Numbered from the stretch's first letter, positions 14,073 through 20,583 are shown. The stretch: 42,652 bases of DNA from EsbW-18 sp964634615 (GCA_964634615.1 CAZWLQ010000002.1:1-42652), one strand, 5' to 3'. Numbers and translations are program-made. The notes: generated from the sequence alone by a model not told the origin.

Positions 14073-14519
14073 TTAGTATGATGCGGCGGCAACCGTAAAG
14101 GCAATTGAAGCGCTGTTTAATGTGATTGATGAAAGCACCGCTTGAGCACTTGCGACCGCATCCACAGATACTGTCACGCGACTGATGACCTGCACGCACA
14201 TCACGCCGTCAGCAGGAGGCACCACGGTGTACGCAATAACGATTTGTTCTGGATATGATTCACGTATGAGCACGTCCGGTTTTGAGAGTGAGTGACACGG
14301 CGTCGGAAGATAGAGATCAAACGTGTATGTATGCGTTCCGTTCGCAAAAGAATCCGTGACGAGAATCCCTGACGCAGAAGGTTCGGGTGTTTCAGATGTG
14401 CTCGTGCTTGCCGGTGCTTCGACCGCTGGCGCCTCAACGCGGCGTCCGGAGAGTGCAAGGACAAGACCGAGAACAACAAGAAGGAGCGCAATCGTCAAAA
14501 AGGGGCGGAAGTGATTCAT
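14073..14519 (-). CDS. Unrecognised membrane-anchored secreted protein
   Basis: The 148-residue product has a signal anchor (FLTIALLLVVLGLVLAL, about residues 6-22) and a low-complexity P/A/S/T/E linker (about residues 30-55). A small extracellular domain follows, with YTFDLYLPTPCHSLSKPD and GVMCVQVISRVTVSV. Two cysteines (in TPCHS and GVMCV) could form a disulfide. No family is recognised. ATG 14519 begins the signal anchor, so the longer frame to 14594, which overlaps mnmA, was rejected. It ends 7 nt before the ATP-cone gene, forming a minus-strand run down to mgtC. A TATACT lies about 25 nt upstream of the start. Confidence 0.7.
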   Translation of the reverse strand: MNHFRPFLTIALLLVVLGLVLALSGRRVEAPAVEAPASTSTSETPEPSASGILVTDSFANGTHTYTFDLYLPTPCHSLSKPDVLIRESYPEQIVIAYTVVPPADGVMCVQVISRVTVSVDAVASAQAVLSSITLNSASIAFTVAAASY

Positions 14520-14557
14520 GGTGTGTACGTGGATATACCAAAAGTATATCACGCACA

Positions 14558-15634
14558 CTACTCGGTCGAATCGATGATTCCACCTCCAAGACATTCTTCG
14601 CCTGTATAGAGAACCAATGACTGCCCGGGGGTCGCAAACGAGACCGGCTCTTTAAATACAACGACACTTTGGGAATCTTTTTGCTCAAGTGTGCAGGGAA
14701 TGCTCGGTTGCCTGTACCTGAAGCGACACGAGAGAGGATCTGCGTCTGAGAGCGCTCTCGTCCAGGAGACGTCCGATATAGTGATTCGCTGTGTACGACC
14801 CTGCGACGACTCATGTGGGTGCTCGGACACCGTGATGGTATTTGCTTCCATATTTTTGGCAATGACATAGCGCGGGGCATCGTGTGGAGTCTTTGTTGTG
14901 ATGACAAATCCACGGCGCTCACCAAGCGTATAGAGAAGCGCGCCCTCGTGACGTCCAATCACTTTTTGATCTTCATCAAGCACGTCGCCCGGTGTAACAG
15001 TAATGAAACGCTTGAGAAACTCTTTCATATCCACGTGTCCCAAGAAGCAGACACCCTGACTATCCTTCTTCTGCGCCACCGAAAGTCCGAGACGCATCGC
15101 GTACTCGCGCACATCGGTTTTTTTCATGGAACCAACGGGAAACAGCACATGCGCAAGAACCTCTTGTGTAAGCGTCCAGAGGAAATAGCTTTGATCCTTT
15201 GTTTCATCAATGCCGGTGCGCAGGGTAAACACTGTGGCGCCCGAATCATCGACTGACTCATCAACACGTGCGTAATGTCCCGTTGCTATTTTCTCTGCTC
15301 CTTGTTCTCTCGCCCAGGCAAAAAATGCTCCGAACTTGACGTGTTGATTACACATCACATCGGGATTCGGCGTGCGCCCTTTTGCATACTCGCGAATCAT
15401 GTAGTCCGCAACTTCTCGTTTGTATACCTCTTCGAGATCACAGGTGAGGAATGGAATCTGAAGCTCTGCGGCAACGCGCATGGCGTCCTCTCGCTCCTCG
15501 CGCCATGTGCACTCCAAAAAATCCGGATGCCAGGTCTTGATGAAAACCCCCGTGACGTCATGCCCTGCTTCTTTCAAGAGAGCGGCGGACACTGAACTAT
15601 CTACGCCACCGCTCATGCCAACAAATACTTTCAT
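14558..15634 (-). CDS. mnmA: tRNA 2-thiouridylase MnmA
   Basis: MnmA installs the 2-thio group on U34 of tRNA-Lys, -Glu and -Gln, using ATP and a persulfide donor. The 358-residue product has the PP-loop GMSGGVDSSVSAALL (residues 6-20), the catalytic cysteine in PNPDVMCNQHVKFG, and the second cysteine in DSQGVCFLG. GHYARV, DQSYFLW and the C-terminal beta-barrel with LGERRGF are also present. Length is normal. ATG 15634 (MKVFVGMSGG) matches the family; TATCGT lies 8 nt upstream and no Shine-Dalgarno is visible. The structured region at 15697-15799 lies upstream on the opposite strand. Confidence 0.96.
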   Translation of the reverse strand: MKVFVGMSGGVDSSVSAALLKEAGHDVTGVFIKTWHPDFLECTWREEREDAMRVAAELQIPFLTCDLEEVYKREVADYMIREYAKGRTPNPDVMCNQHVKFGAFFAWAREQGAEKIATGHYARVDESVDDSGATVFTLRTGIDETKDQSYFLWTLTQEVLAHVLFPVGSMKKTDVREYAMRLGLSVAQKKDSQGVCFLGHVDMKEFLKRFITVTPGDVLDEDQKVIGRHEGALLYTLGERRGFVITTKTPHDAPRYVIAKNMEANTITVSEHPHESSQGRTQRITISDVSWTRALSDADPLSCRFRYRQPSIPCTLEQKDSQSVVVFKEPVSFATPGQSLVLYTGEECLGGGIIDSTE

Positions 15635-15661
15635 ACGCAAAGACGATACCATGGAACACCC

Positions 15662-15690
15662 TTGACGAAAATATTGCTTTGGTGTATTTT
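15662..15690 (+). promoter_or_regulatory. Predicted promoter for the structured RNA upstream of def
   Basis: TTGACG (15662-15667), a 17-bp spacer and TATTTT (15685-15690) on the plus strand. Transcription would begin near 15697, a few bases before the first arm of the large stem at 15704. Confidence 0.6.
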
Positions 15691-15696
15691 CCTTTT

Positions 15697-15799
15697 TGGA
15701 ACTGGCGGTGTGTTACGAGTGCGTTTGACCTCGCACGCCTCCGGCTCCTTTCTCCTCCCACCCGGCGCGGTCTCCCAACAACCGCCCCGGGCTTTTTTT
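15697..15799 (+). ncRNA. Candidate structured RNA or transcription attenuator upstream of def-fmt
   Basis: The region can form a long-range stem: GGCGGT (15704-15709), bulged G, TGTT (15711-15714) with AACA (15777-15780) and ACCGCC (15781-15786), ten pairs. Inside it lies hairpin GTGCG/CGCAC (15719-15723 and 15732-15736). A second hairpin, CCGG/CCGG (15741-15744 and 15762-15765), exposes the CU-rich loop CTCCTTTCTCCTCCCAC. The 3' part can instead fold as an intrinsic terminator (15761-15799) that uses the same ACCGCC strand, so the two folds exclude each other. This is the layout of an attenuator or riboswitch, or of an independent sRNA of about 100 nt. It does not match SRP RNA, tmRNA, RNase P or T-box signatures known to me. 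No protein frame here is credible. Confidence 0.6.
15761..15799 (+). terminator. Intrinsic terminator before def
   Basis: CCCGG-C-GCGG (15761-15770), an 11-nt loop, CCGC-C-CCGGG (15782-15791) with one C-C mismatch, then C and seven T (15793-15799). The stem abuts the T-run, which supports plus-strand termination. It lies 40 nt before the def ATG. Confidence 0.75.
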
Positions 15800-15839
15800 C
15801 TAGCCCGAAACAGCAACGCGCGATATACTCAATACAATC

Positions 15840-16382
15840 ATGGTAGAAATCGTTCAGGATGGTAGTCCAGTACTTCGCGGCAACGCGACCTCTGTTTCGC
15901 TTGCCGATATCGGTAGTAAAAAACTTTCAGAGATTCTTTCCCGCATGAAAACCGCGCTCGCGTCCCAGTCCGACGGTGTTGCAATCGCAGCCCCCCAAAT
16001 TGGCGTTCCCTTGCGAATCTTTGTCATCGCTGGATTTATTTTGAAAAAGAAAAAAGACGCCGAAACGCCTCCTGATAAAGTTTTCATAAACCCTGAAATT
16101 GTGAGTCTTTCCAAGGAAAAAGCATGGCTCGAGGAGGGGTGTCTCTCCGTACGCTTCTTATACGGCGAAGTCTCTCGTTCAAAAAAAGCAAAAATACGAG
16201 CGTATGATGAGCACGGTAAACGCTTCACAGTTGGTGCGTCAGGTCTCTTGGCACAGATTTTCCAACACGAAACAGACCATCTCGACGGGAAACTCTTCAT
16301 CGATACCGCACGAAACCTCCATGAGCTTTCGCTCGAAGAACGTGACGCGATTATTAATGGCGCGAATGCTATACGTGCGTGA
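15840..16382 (+). CDS. def: Peptide deformylase
   Basis: The metalloenzyme removes the N-formyl group from nascent proteins. The 180-residue product carries all three motifs: GVAIAAPQIGV (residues 46-56), EGCLSV with the metal-binding Cys (about residues 98-103), and HETDHLDG (HExDH, about residues 142-149). The C-terminal extension is modest, as in type 1 PDF. There is an insertion of lysine-rich residues (ILKKKKDAETPPDK) between motifs 1 and 2, as in many CPR-type sequences. TATACT lies 10 nt before the ATG and no Shine-Dalgarno is seen. fmt follows 62 nt downstream on the same strand, pairing formylation and deformylation. Confidence 0.96.
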   Translation: MVEIVQDGSPVLRGNATSVSLADIGSKKLSEILSRMKTALASQSDGVAIAAPQIGVPLRIFVIAGFILKKKKDAETPPDKVFINPEIVSLSKEKAWLEEGCLSVRFLYGEVSRSKKAKIRAYDEHGKRFTVGASGLLAQIFQHETDHLDGKLFIDTARNLHELSLEERDAIINGANAIRA

Positions 16383-16444
16383 GCCCGGTGAGAGTTTTAG
16401 GTATCGCGCTCAAAGCACGTGCAGAAAGTAATGACTAGACGCCA

Positions 16445-17344
16445 ATGGCCACACACAATCCTTCAAAAAACTCTGGTGGGGCGGGCTCATTTCGATATAT
16501 CTTTTTTGGCACGCCCACAATCGCCGTGGCGTCGCTCGATGCACTCAAGGCAACGAACCTTCTCCCTGCATTGATTGTGACTGCACCAGACAAACCACGC
16601 GGTCGAGGACTGGTACTCACGCAATCGCCTGTCCGCGTGTGGGCTGAGACACACAACATTCCAGTGCTCACACCAACAAAACTCTCTGATGAAACCTTCC
16701 TCAAAGAAATCGCTGATGTACACGCAGATATTTTTGTCGTCGTAGCGTATGGAAAAATTCTTCCACAGTCACTTCTTTCGCTCGCGCCACAGGGCACACT
16801 CAACATGCATCCGTCGCTTTTGCCAAAACATCGTGGCCCTTCCCCCATTGAATCCCAGGTTCTCGCCGAGCCGTCGGGGGATACCGTTGGCGTTTCGGTA
16901 ATGCTCCTTGATGAAGAAATGGACCATGGGCCGATTCTTGCTCAGAAAAAGGCGAGCCCTTCTGTGTGGCCACAGCGCGCATCGGAGCTCTATCAACTCC
17001 TCGGTGACCTTGGAGGGTCGCTTCTCGCAGAAACACTTTCGCAGTGGGTTGCCGGCGACATTTCTCCAAAAGAACAGGACCACGCGGCAGCAACCTATTG
17101 CACGAAAATAAAAAAGGAGGTCGGACTACTTGATCTTGCTACCGACGCAACAACAAACTACAGAAAATTTTTAGCATACGATATGTGGCCACGAACATAT
17201 TTCATGGCAAACCATCGTGGAAAAGAGGTTCGTGTCATTATCACCGATGCCAGACTGAAAGATGGCGTCTTTGTCGTCAAAAAAGTTATTCCCGAGGGAC
17301 GGAAAGAGATGGCGTACGAAGAGTTTCTGAAAAATAATTCCTAA
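16445..17344 (+). CDS. fmt: Methionyl-tRNA formyltransferase
   Basis: The enzyme formylates initiator Met-tRNA using 10-formyl-THF. The 299-residue product has FFGTPTIAVASLDAL near the N-terminus and DKPRGRG (residues 50-56). The catalytic region LNMHPSLLPKHRGPSPI supplies Asn and His, and EEMDHGPIL supplies the catalytic Asp. A C-terminal Fmt_C-like domain follows (ATYCTKIKKEVGLLDL to the end). Length is near the usual 310. It is transcribed with or after def. A hairpin immediately follows the stop. The family match is firm. Confidence 0.95.
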   Translation: MATHNPSKNSGGAGSFRYIFFGTPTIAVASLDALKATNLLPALIVTAPDKPRGRGLVLTQSPVRVWAETHNIPVLTPTKLSDETFLKEIADVHADIFVVVAYGKILPQSLLSLAPQGTLNMHPSLLPKHRGPSPIESQVLAEPSGDTVGVSVMLLDEEMDHGPILAQKKASPSVWPQRASELYQLLGDLGGSLLAETLSQWVAGDISPKEQDHAAATYCTKIKKEVGLLDLATDATTNYRKFLAYDMWPRTYFMANHRGKEVRVIITDARLKDGVFVVKKVIPEGRKEMAYEEFLKNNS

Positions 17345-17351
17345 ACGAATC

Positions 17352-17379
17352 GAACCCCCGCATACGATGCAGGGGGTTC
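17352..17379. terminator. Convergent hairpin between fmt and orphan cassette C
   Basis: GAACCCCC (17352-17359) and GGGGGTTC (17372-17379) form a perfect 8-bp stem with a 12-nt loop. There is no long T-run on either strand, but it stands at the 3' ends of both convergent genes and overlaps the stop codon of the minus-strand gene, so a shared terminator is likely. Confidence 0.6.
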
Positions 17380-17674
17380 ATGAGGTGCCGGGAACTCGGT
17401 CTTGATGGATGACGTCCATCTCGGGGAGATCCCAGACATTCGCCGATCGAAATCGCGACGGGTCCTTAACTCTCAAGGCGAAGAAGTGCTCGCTGCGATG
17501 AACGACTTCGTCGTCATCATTCGCCTTGTAACGTCGACACGAGGACGCAATCACAACGTATTGCGATGAAGAAGCAGCTTCGAAATCTTTTGGGACAGGG
17601 AATCGGGCGAGGCATTTTCCACTGTCGCATTGACACATCATCATCCTCGTCTTTATTTCAACGATAACCGCCAC
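17378..17674 (-). CDS. Unrecognised 98-residue cysteine-bearing protein (orphan cassette C)
   Basis: Not recognised. The N-terminal third holds CQCDSGKC (about residues 14-21) and a fourth Cys in ASSCRRY, which could bind a metal. The remainder is polar, with DDDEVVHRSEHFFALRVKD. It starts at GTG 17674, chosen because AAGGAG lies about 6 nt upstream, a Shine-Dalgarno much better than those of conserved neighbours. A TTGACA-type promoter lies about 35 nt upstream, inside the gap to hpf. Its stop codon overlaps the convergent hairpin shared with fmt. It is another self-contained single-gene unit. Confidence 0.7.
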   Translation of the reverse strand: MAVIVEIKTRMMMCQCDSGKCLARFPVPKDFEAASSSQYVVIASSCRRYKANDDDEVVHRSEHFFALRVKDPSRFRSANVWDLPEMDVIHQDRVPGTS

Positions 17675-17707
17675 GGTCTCTCCTTTCTGTGGAACAAGTT
17701 CAGAATG

Positions 17708-17735
17708 ATAATACCCGCTTCCCCTGCGATGTCAA
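17708..17735 (-). promoter_or_regulatory. Near-consensus promoter of orphan cassette C
   Basis: TTGACA (17730-17735), a 16-bp spacer and TATTAT (17708-17713) on the minus strand, just past the end of hpf. The leader would be about 27 nt and ends in an AAGGAG ribosome site. Confidence 0.8.
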
Positions 17736-17746
17736 AGCACGGAGCA

Positions 17747-18121
17747 CTACTCTCCAAATCCCATCTTCCGTACAATATCTTTAAACATACGTCCCCCTTT
17801 GCGAATCAACGTCTGGTGACGCGCCTTGTTTTTCTTAAGTTCCTCGATTAACTCGTCTTTTGCTGCATCGATTGCAACGTACAAATCTTCTTTCTCTGCC
17901 TCTGCTCGAACGCTTATGTGTGGGGTTCGTAGTGTAATTTCCGCTCGAAAGATATTGCCCTGCTGATGATGATGCGTGGTCGTTCCGAGTTCTGCCTCTA
18001 CAAACACGTCCTCGTTTGCACTGTCAACAAATCGCTCAAGTGTTTTTATTTTTTCTTCCGCATATGTGCGGATAGCCGGTGTAATATCAATGTGTGCGCC
18101 CTTGAGTCCAATGGTGAACAT
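17747..18121 (-). CDS. hpf: Short ribosome hibernation promoting factor (HPF/YfiA family)
   Basis: HPF binds the 30S A/P-site region and inactivates ribosomes under stress or stationary phase. The 124-residue product has the domain pattern KGAHIDITPAIRTYAEEKIKTLERF (first 30 residues), then VEAELGTTTHHHQQGNIFRAEITL, and YVAIDAAKDELIEELKKNKARH. That is the short type with a slightly extended basic tail, lacking the C-terminal dimerisation domain of long HPF. The longer frame to 18286 crosses a strong terminator, so ATG 18121 is used. TCTAAT lies 10 nt upstream of the ATG. A small hairpin (GATAATA/TATTATC) lies in the leader. Confidence 0.9.
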   Translation of the reverse strand: MFTIGLKGAHIDITPAIRTYAEEKIKTLERFVDSANEDVFVEAELGTTTHHHQQGNIFRAEITLRTPHISVRAEAEKEDLYVAIDAAKDELIEELKKNKARHQTLIRKGGRMFKDIVRKMGFGE

Positions 18122-18179
18122 GTGCGAGGAAATTAGAGCCGATAATACTTTATTATCTTCAGTATATCGTACAGCTCTT

Positions 18180-18216
18180 ACGAAAACACCCCCTGCATCG
18201 CAGGGGGTGTTTTCGT
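18180..18216. terminator. Strong bidirectional-type terminator between the acidic ORF and hpf
   Basis: ACGAAAACACCCCCTGC, loop atc, and its complement GCAGGGGGTGTTTTCGT form a perfect 17-bp stem on the plus strand. On the minus strand it follows the stop of the 55-codon acidic ORF and ends in TTTTCGT. It separates that gene from hpf. Confidence 0.9.
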
Positions 18217-18221
18217 ATCTC

Positions 18222-18389
18222 TTATTCTCCGGCTTCGTCTCCTCCTTCTTCCTTTTCTTCCTCCATCTCTTCAACTTCTTCAACATCTGCTACTTCTTCT
18301 GGTGCCGCTACCGCATCTTCTCCTACCGCTTCAGTTACTTCTGCCTCTGCGATAGCATCCTGTGGATTGCGTACTACGTCGTCGCTCAT
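18222..18389 (-). CDS. Small highly acidic protein, 55 residues
   Basis: The translation begins MSDDVVRNPQDAIAEAEV and ends EEMEEEKEEGGDEAGE. About 40% of residues are D or E and there is no cysteine. It has a promoter (TTGACC, 17 bp, GACAAT) upstream and a very strong terminator directly after the stop, so it is a credible gene despite its size. A second TAATAT hexamer lies 8 nt before the ATG. No Shine-Dalgarno is seen. The family is not recognised. The acidic composition would suit a nucleic-acid mimic or a disordered ribosome-associated protein, as speculation only. Its neighbour is hpf. Confidence 0.7.
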   Translation of the reverse strand: MSDDVVRNPQDAIAEAEVTEAVGEDAVAAPEEVADVEEVEEMEEEKEEGGDEAGE

Positions 18390-18423
18390 ATATTTCGATA
18401 TTAAGGGCTAATTCGGCCGGACT

Positions 18424-18452
18424 ATTGTCTCCTCTAAGACGCGGTAGGTCAA
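18424..18452 (-). promoter_or_regulatory. Promoter for the small acidic protein gene
   Basis: TTGACC (18447-18452), 17 bp, GACAAT (18424-18429) on the minus strand, about 35 nt before the ATG at 18389. Confidence 0.55.
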
Positions 18453-18511
18453 GCCCTTTTGTGTGGTTTGTTTGAGAAGCATCCTTGCAAGGACACCGAG
18501 TGTGACAAGAG

Positions 18512-18544
18512 TGTGCTCGCCCCTCCAAATTGTCGGGCCGCCGA
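18512..18544. repeat. Copy 1 of 33-bp direct repeat derived from the tRNA-Pro 3' end
   Basis: Identical to 18680-18712 over 33 bp, which in the second copy spans the last 12 nt of tRNA-Pro plus 21 nt downstream. This copy has no tRNA attached. The copies are 168 bp apart. The arrangement resembles attL/attR-type duplication left by integration at a tRNA 3' end, or a tandem duplication. Confidence 0.9.
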
Positions 18545-18679
18545 CCTGCCTGTCAGCAGGCAAGGAATCGGTCACGAATTTCTAACTCGCTCCGCTCATA
18601 AGAATTCTCGACCCCGGCTCGTCCGTTCCTTCGGAACAAGACTCCGCCTTTCGATTTCGGACACACATGAAGCAGTTCA
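18545..18679. other. 135-bp segment between the two tRNA-end repeats
   Basis: I see no gene here. It holds several small hairpins: TGCCTG/CAGGCA around 18548-18562, GTTCC/GGAAC around 18624-18636, and ACATGAA/TTCATGT near 18664-18682. A 64-codon frame crosses it but starts inside tRNA-Pro and is not credible. If the flanking repeats are attachment sites, this is the remnant cargo. It could also be a dispersed intergenic repeat. Confidence 0.5.
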
Positions 18680-18712
18680 TGTGCTCGCCCCTCCAAATTG
18701 TCGGGCCGCCGA
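18680..18712. repeat. Copy 2 of 33-bp direct repeat, overlapping tRNA-Pro 3' end
   Basis: Perfect match to 18512-18544. Positions 18701-18712 are the 3' terminal nucleotides of tRNA-Pro; 18680-18700 is downstream sequence. Confidence 0.9.
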
Positions 18713-18771
18713 GAATCGAACTCGGTCTCTACGCACCCGAAGCGCATGTACTACCGGTATACTACGGCCCG
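18701..18771 (-). tRNA. tRNA-Pro, anticodon CGG
   Basis: A full cloverleaf folds on the minus strand. The acceptor is CGGGCCG/CGGCCCG (7 pairs) with discriminator A. The D stem is GTAT/GTAC with loop ACCGGTA. The anticodon stem TGCGC/GCGTA encloses loop TTCGGGT, giving anticodon CGG. The T stem is CCGAG/CTCGG with loop TTCGATT. It reads CCG proline codons. The CCA end is not encoded. The first base pair C1-G72 suits bacterial tRNA-Pro. The 9-nt acceptor start also occurs upstream at 18836-18844. Confidence 0.93.
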
Positions 18772-18783
18772 ATACGAGATGCA

Positions 18784-18808
18784 GAATATCATGATTTCAT
18801 GAATATTC
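18784..18808. repeat. AT-rich inverted repeat in the tRNA-Pro leader
   Basis: GAATATCATGA and TCATGAATATTC pair over 11 bp with one extra base. The repeat lies about 13 nt upstream of mature tRNA-Pro in its transcript. A second small hairpin, CGTATC/GATACG, lies at 18825-18839. These may mark 5' processing; no function is shown. Confidence 0.5.
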
Positions 18809-18860
18809 TCATCGAGTGAGGGTTCGTATCAAAGATACGGCCCGCATTCTATCGGCGCTC

Positions 18861-18889
18861 AGTGTACTCAATTTGTATTAGGGATTCAA
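18861..18889 (-). promoter_or_regulatory. Promoter for tRNA-Pro
   Basis: TTGAAT (18884-18889), 17 bp, TACACT (18861-18866) on the minus strand, giving a leader of about 80 nt before the mature tRNA. Confidence 0.6.
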
Positions 18890-18920
18890 TTCGTTTGTGG
18901 TCACAGGTATTTTTCTGACA

Positions 18921-18951
18921 AAAAATCCCGCGACCCCAGCTCGCGGTTTTT
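18921..18951. terminator. Second terminator hairpin downstream of tRNA-Ala
   Basis: AAAAAtcCCGCGA, loop ccccagc, TCGCGGTTTTT. The stem is flanked by A-run and T-run, so it can work on both strands. On the minus strand it backs up the terminator at 18978-19002 and insulates the tRNA-Pro promoter. Confidence 0.8.
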
Positions 18952-18977
18952 GCCTTTCGCTCCGCTTTCCCCAAACT

Positions 18978-19002
18978 AAAAACCTGCCGCAGGGCAGGTT
19001 TT
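18978..19002 (-). terminator. Terminator after tRNA-Ala
   Basis: On the minus strand AAAACCTGCC, loop ctgc, GGCAGGTTTTTag, 11 nt after the tRNA 3' end. Confidence 0.88.
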
Positions 19003-19013
19003 CGTAACGTTTG

Positions 19014-19086
19014 TGGACCCTATCGGATTCGAACCGATGACCTCCTCATTGCAAATGAGGCGCTCTACCAACTAAGCTAAGGGCCC
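19014..19086 (-). tRNA. tRNA-Ala, anticodon TGC
   Basis: A canonical 73-nt cloverleaf. The acceptor is GGGCCCT/AGGGTCC with the G3-U70 wobble that identifies alanine tRNAs. The D loop is AGTTGGTAGA-like, the anticodon stem CCTCA/TGAGG encloses loop TTTGCAA (anticodon TGC), and the T loop is TTCGAAT. Discriminator is A and no CCA is encoded. It reads GCA and other GCN codons. Confidence 0.98.
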
Positions 19087-19169
19087 AGACAGAGACCATT
19101 CTACCGATTCTAGCAAAAAAATCAATAATCCTTGTAGAACCAGCATGTCGTTTGCTACTCTACGGATAT

Positions 19170-19547
19170 ATGGAACAAACACCAAAACACATCCTCGTTG
19201 TTGATGATGATCAAGCGCTTGTAAACACACTCCACGACAAACTCATTTCAAAAGGATACGAAGTGAGCGTTGCACACGATGGGAAAGAGGGGCTCACCCA
19301 AGCACTCGCTAACCACCCTGACCTCATACTCCTCGACATCATGATGCCACAGATGAACGGCTGGGAAGTTCTCGATGGGTTGAATGAGGACACATGGGGA
19401 AAAACCGCACGCGTGGTGATGCTCTCAAATTCTGACGATATGGAGAATGTCTCGCAGGCCGTCGAGCACAGCATGAAAGACTACATCATCAAGGGTGCGT
19501 GGCCACTGGACGAACTGGTGATGAAAATTGAAGAAAAGCTTGCGTAA
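19170..19547 (+). CDS. Stand-alone response-regulator receiver protein
   Basis: The 125-residue protein is a single CheY-like receiver domain with no output domain. It has the acidic pocket HILVVDDDQAL (residues 7-17) and the phosphoacceptor Asp in LILLDIMMPQMNGWE (about residue 55). The conserved S/T position is in VVMLSNSDD and the Lys in DYIIKGAW. Such proteins signal by protein contact. No kinase lies beside it; the nearest is at 32 kb. TACTCT lies 8 nt before the ATG and no Shine-Dalgarno is seen. It is convergent with ddl. Confidence 0.92.
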   Translation: MEQTPKHILVVDDDQALVNTLHDKLISKGYEVSVAHDGKEGLTQALANHPDLILLDIMMPQMNGWEVLDGLNEDTWGKTARVVMLSNSDDMENVSQAVEHSMKDYIIKGAWPLDELVMKIEEKLA

Positions 19548-19593
19548 GCGTATCAAAGGAAAACCATTCTTTAGCTTCTTTAGCTATTGCCGT

Positions 19594-20565
19594 CTACCGC
19601 CTTGCGTGAGCACGTTTGATAGTGTGCTCCAAAAATTCAAGCACGCTTGAACCAACCGCGTTCAAAGATTTTGGTAGAAGCGACTCACTGGTAAGTCCTG
19701 GAAGTGAGTTTGTTTCGAGTATATAGACTTGTTTTGGTGTCACGATGAAATCCGAACGTGAATAGTCCCGCATTCCGAGCGCTTTGTGCGCACGACGCGC
19801 GTAATCTTGGATTGTATCTGTTTCTTCACGAGAAAATCGTCCGGGTACGATTTCTTGCGTACCACCAGAATATTTTGCGTTGTAATCAAAAAAAGTAGAC
19901 GATTCTGGCGGAACGATTTCAACCGGCAAGAGCGCGTAGTGTTCTTCACCACGGAAATCGTCAATCACACCGCAGGTTGCTTCCCTTCCTTTCACCAATC
20001 GCTCGATTAACACATCCGGTGAAGTTTCTGCTGCAGCAAACACTGCCTCGTGAAGTTCTGGGTAGCTGTGTGCAATACGAACACCCACCGACGATCCTCC
20101 TGTGAGTGGCTTCACGATGTATGGTCCGGGCATGGTACGGAAGATTTCACGAAGTGCGGGTTCGTCCCCCTCTGTCACCGAAAACTCGCTGCTCGGAGCA
20201 ACAGGAATTCCCACATCTTTGAAATGCTTCTTTGCACGACCCTTATGCATCGCAAGCGCTGATGGCACAACTCCCGATCCGGTGTACGGCATTTTTATGT
20301 TCTCAAGAATCTGTTGGATTTGTCCGTCTTCACCATACTCCCCATGCATCGCATTAAATGCAATATCAATGTGGAGGTGTAAATCCGCTGGATCGGTCGG
20401 AGAACCGTGGAGGTGCCACTCCCCTTTCTTATCAATAAAAATATCGATTGGTTGGTAGTCTTCGTGTTTTGAAAGCTCGTCGAGAACCGACTTGCCGGTG
20501 TTCAAGGACACCTCGTACTCAGTGCTTGGACCTCCTCTCAAAACGCCGACGCGAATTCGTGTCAT
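19594..20565 (-). CDS. ddl: D-alanine--D-alanine ligase
   Basis: This ATP-grasp enzyme makes D-Ala-D-Ala for the peptidoglycan precursor. The 323-residue product shows VGVLRGGPSTEYEVSL (glycine-rich start, residues 6-21), AFNAMHGEYGEDGQ, GPYIVKPLTGGSSVGV (ATP-binding loop) and RSDFIVTPKQVYILETNSLPGLT. The last block carries the metal-binding E and N residues of the family. Length is normal. The frame is open to 20634, but it crosses the uvrC terminator. ATG 20565 has TATACT only 5 nt upstream, pointing to a leaderless message. Confidence 0.96.
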   Translation of the reverse strand: MTRIRVGVLRGGPSTEYEVSLNTGKSVLDELSKHEDYQPIDIFIDKKGEWHLHGSPTDPADLHLHIDIAFNAMHGEYGEDGQIQQILENIKMPYTGSGVVPSALAMHKGRAKKHFKDVGIPVAPSSEFSVTEGDEPALREIFRTMPGPYIVKPLTGGSSVGVRIAHSYPELHEAVFAAAETSPDVLIERLVKGREATCGVIDDFRGEEHYALLPVEIVPPESSTFFDYNAKYSGGTQEIVPGRFSREETDTIQDYARRAHKALGMRDYSRSDFIVTPKQVYILETNSLPGLTSESLLPKSLNAVGSSVLEFLEHTIKRAHARR

Positions 20566-20583
20566 GAAATAGTATAACTCATA

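Noticed and set aside
15697..15799. SRP (4.5S) RNA or T-box leader
   Set aside because: The conserved GGAA-tetraloop/asymmetric-loop motif of SRP RNA is absent. A partial T-box-like string occurs only on the minus strand, without a terminator for mnmA.
15631..15865. Frames on both strands across the structured RNA upstream of def
   Set aside because: Compositions are typical of GC-rich non-coding sequence; the RNA structure and terminator explain the region better.
18553..18747. Minus-strand 64-codon frame across tRNA-Pro and the repeat spacer
   Set aside because: It starts inside a tRNA and runs through repeats; coding is not plausible.
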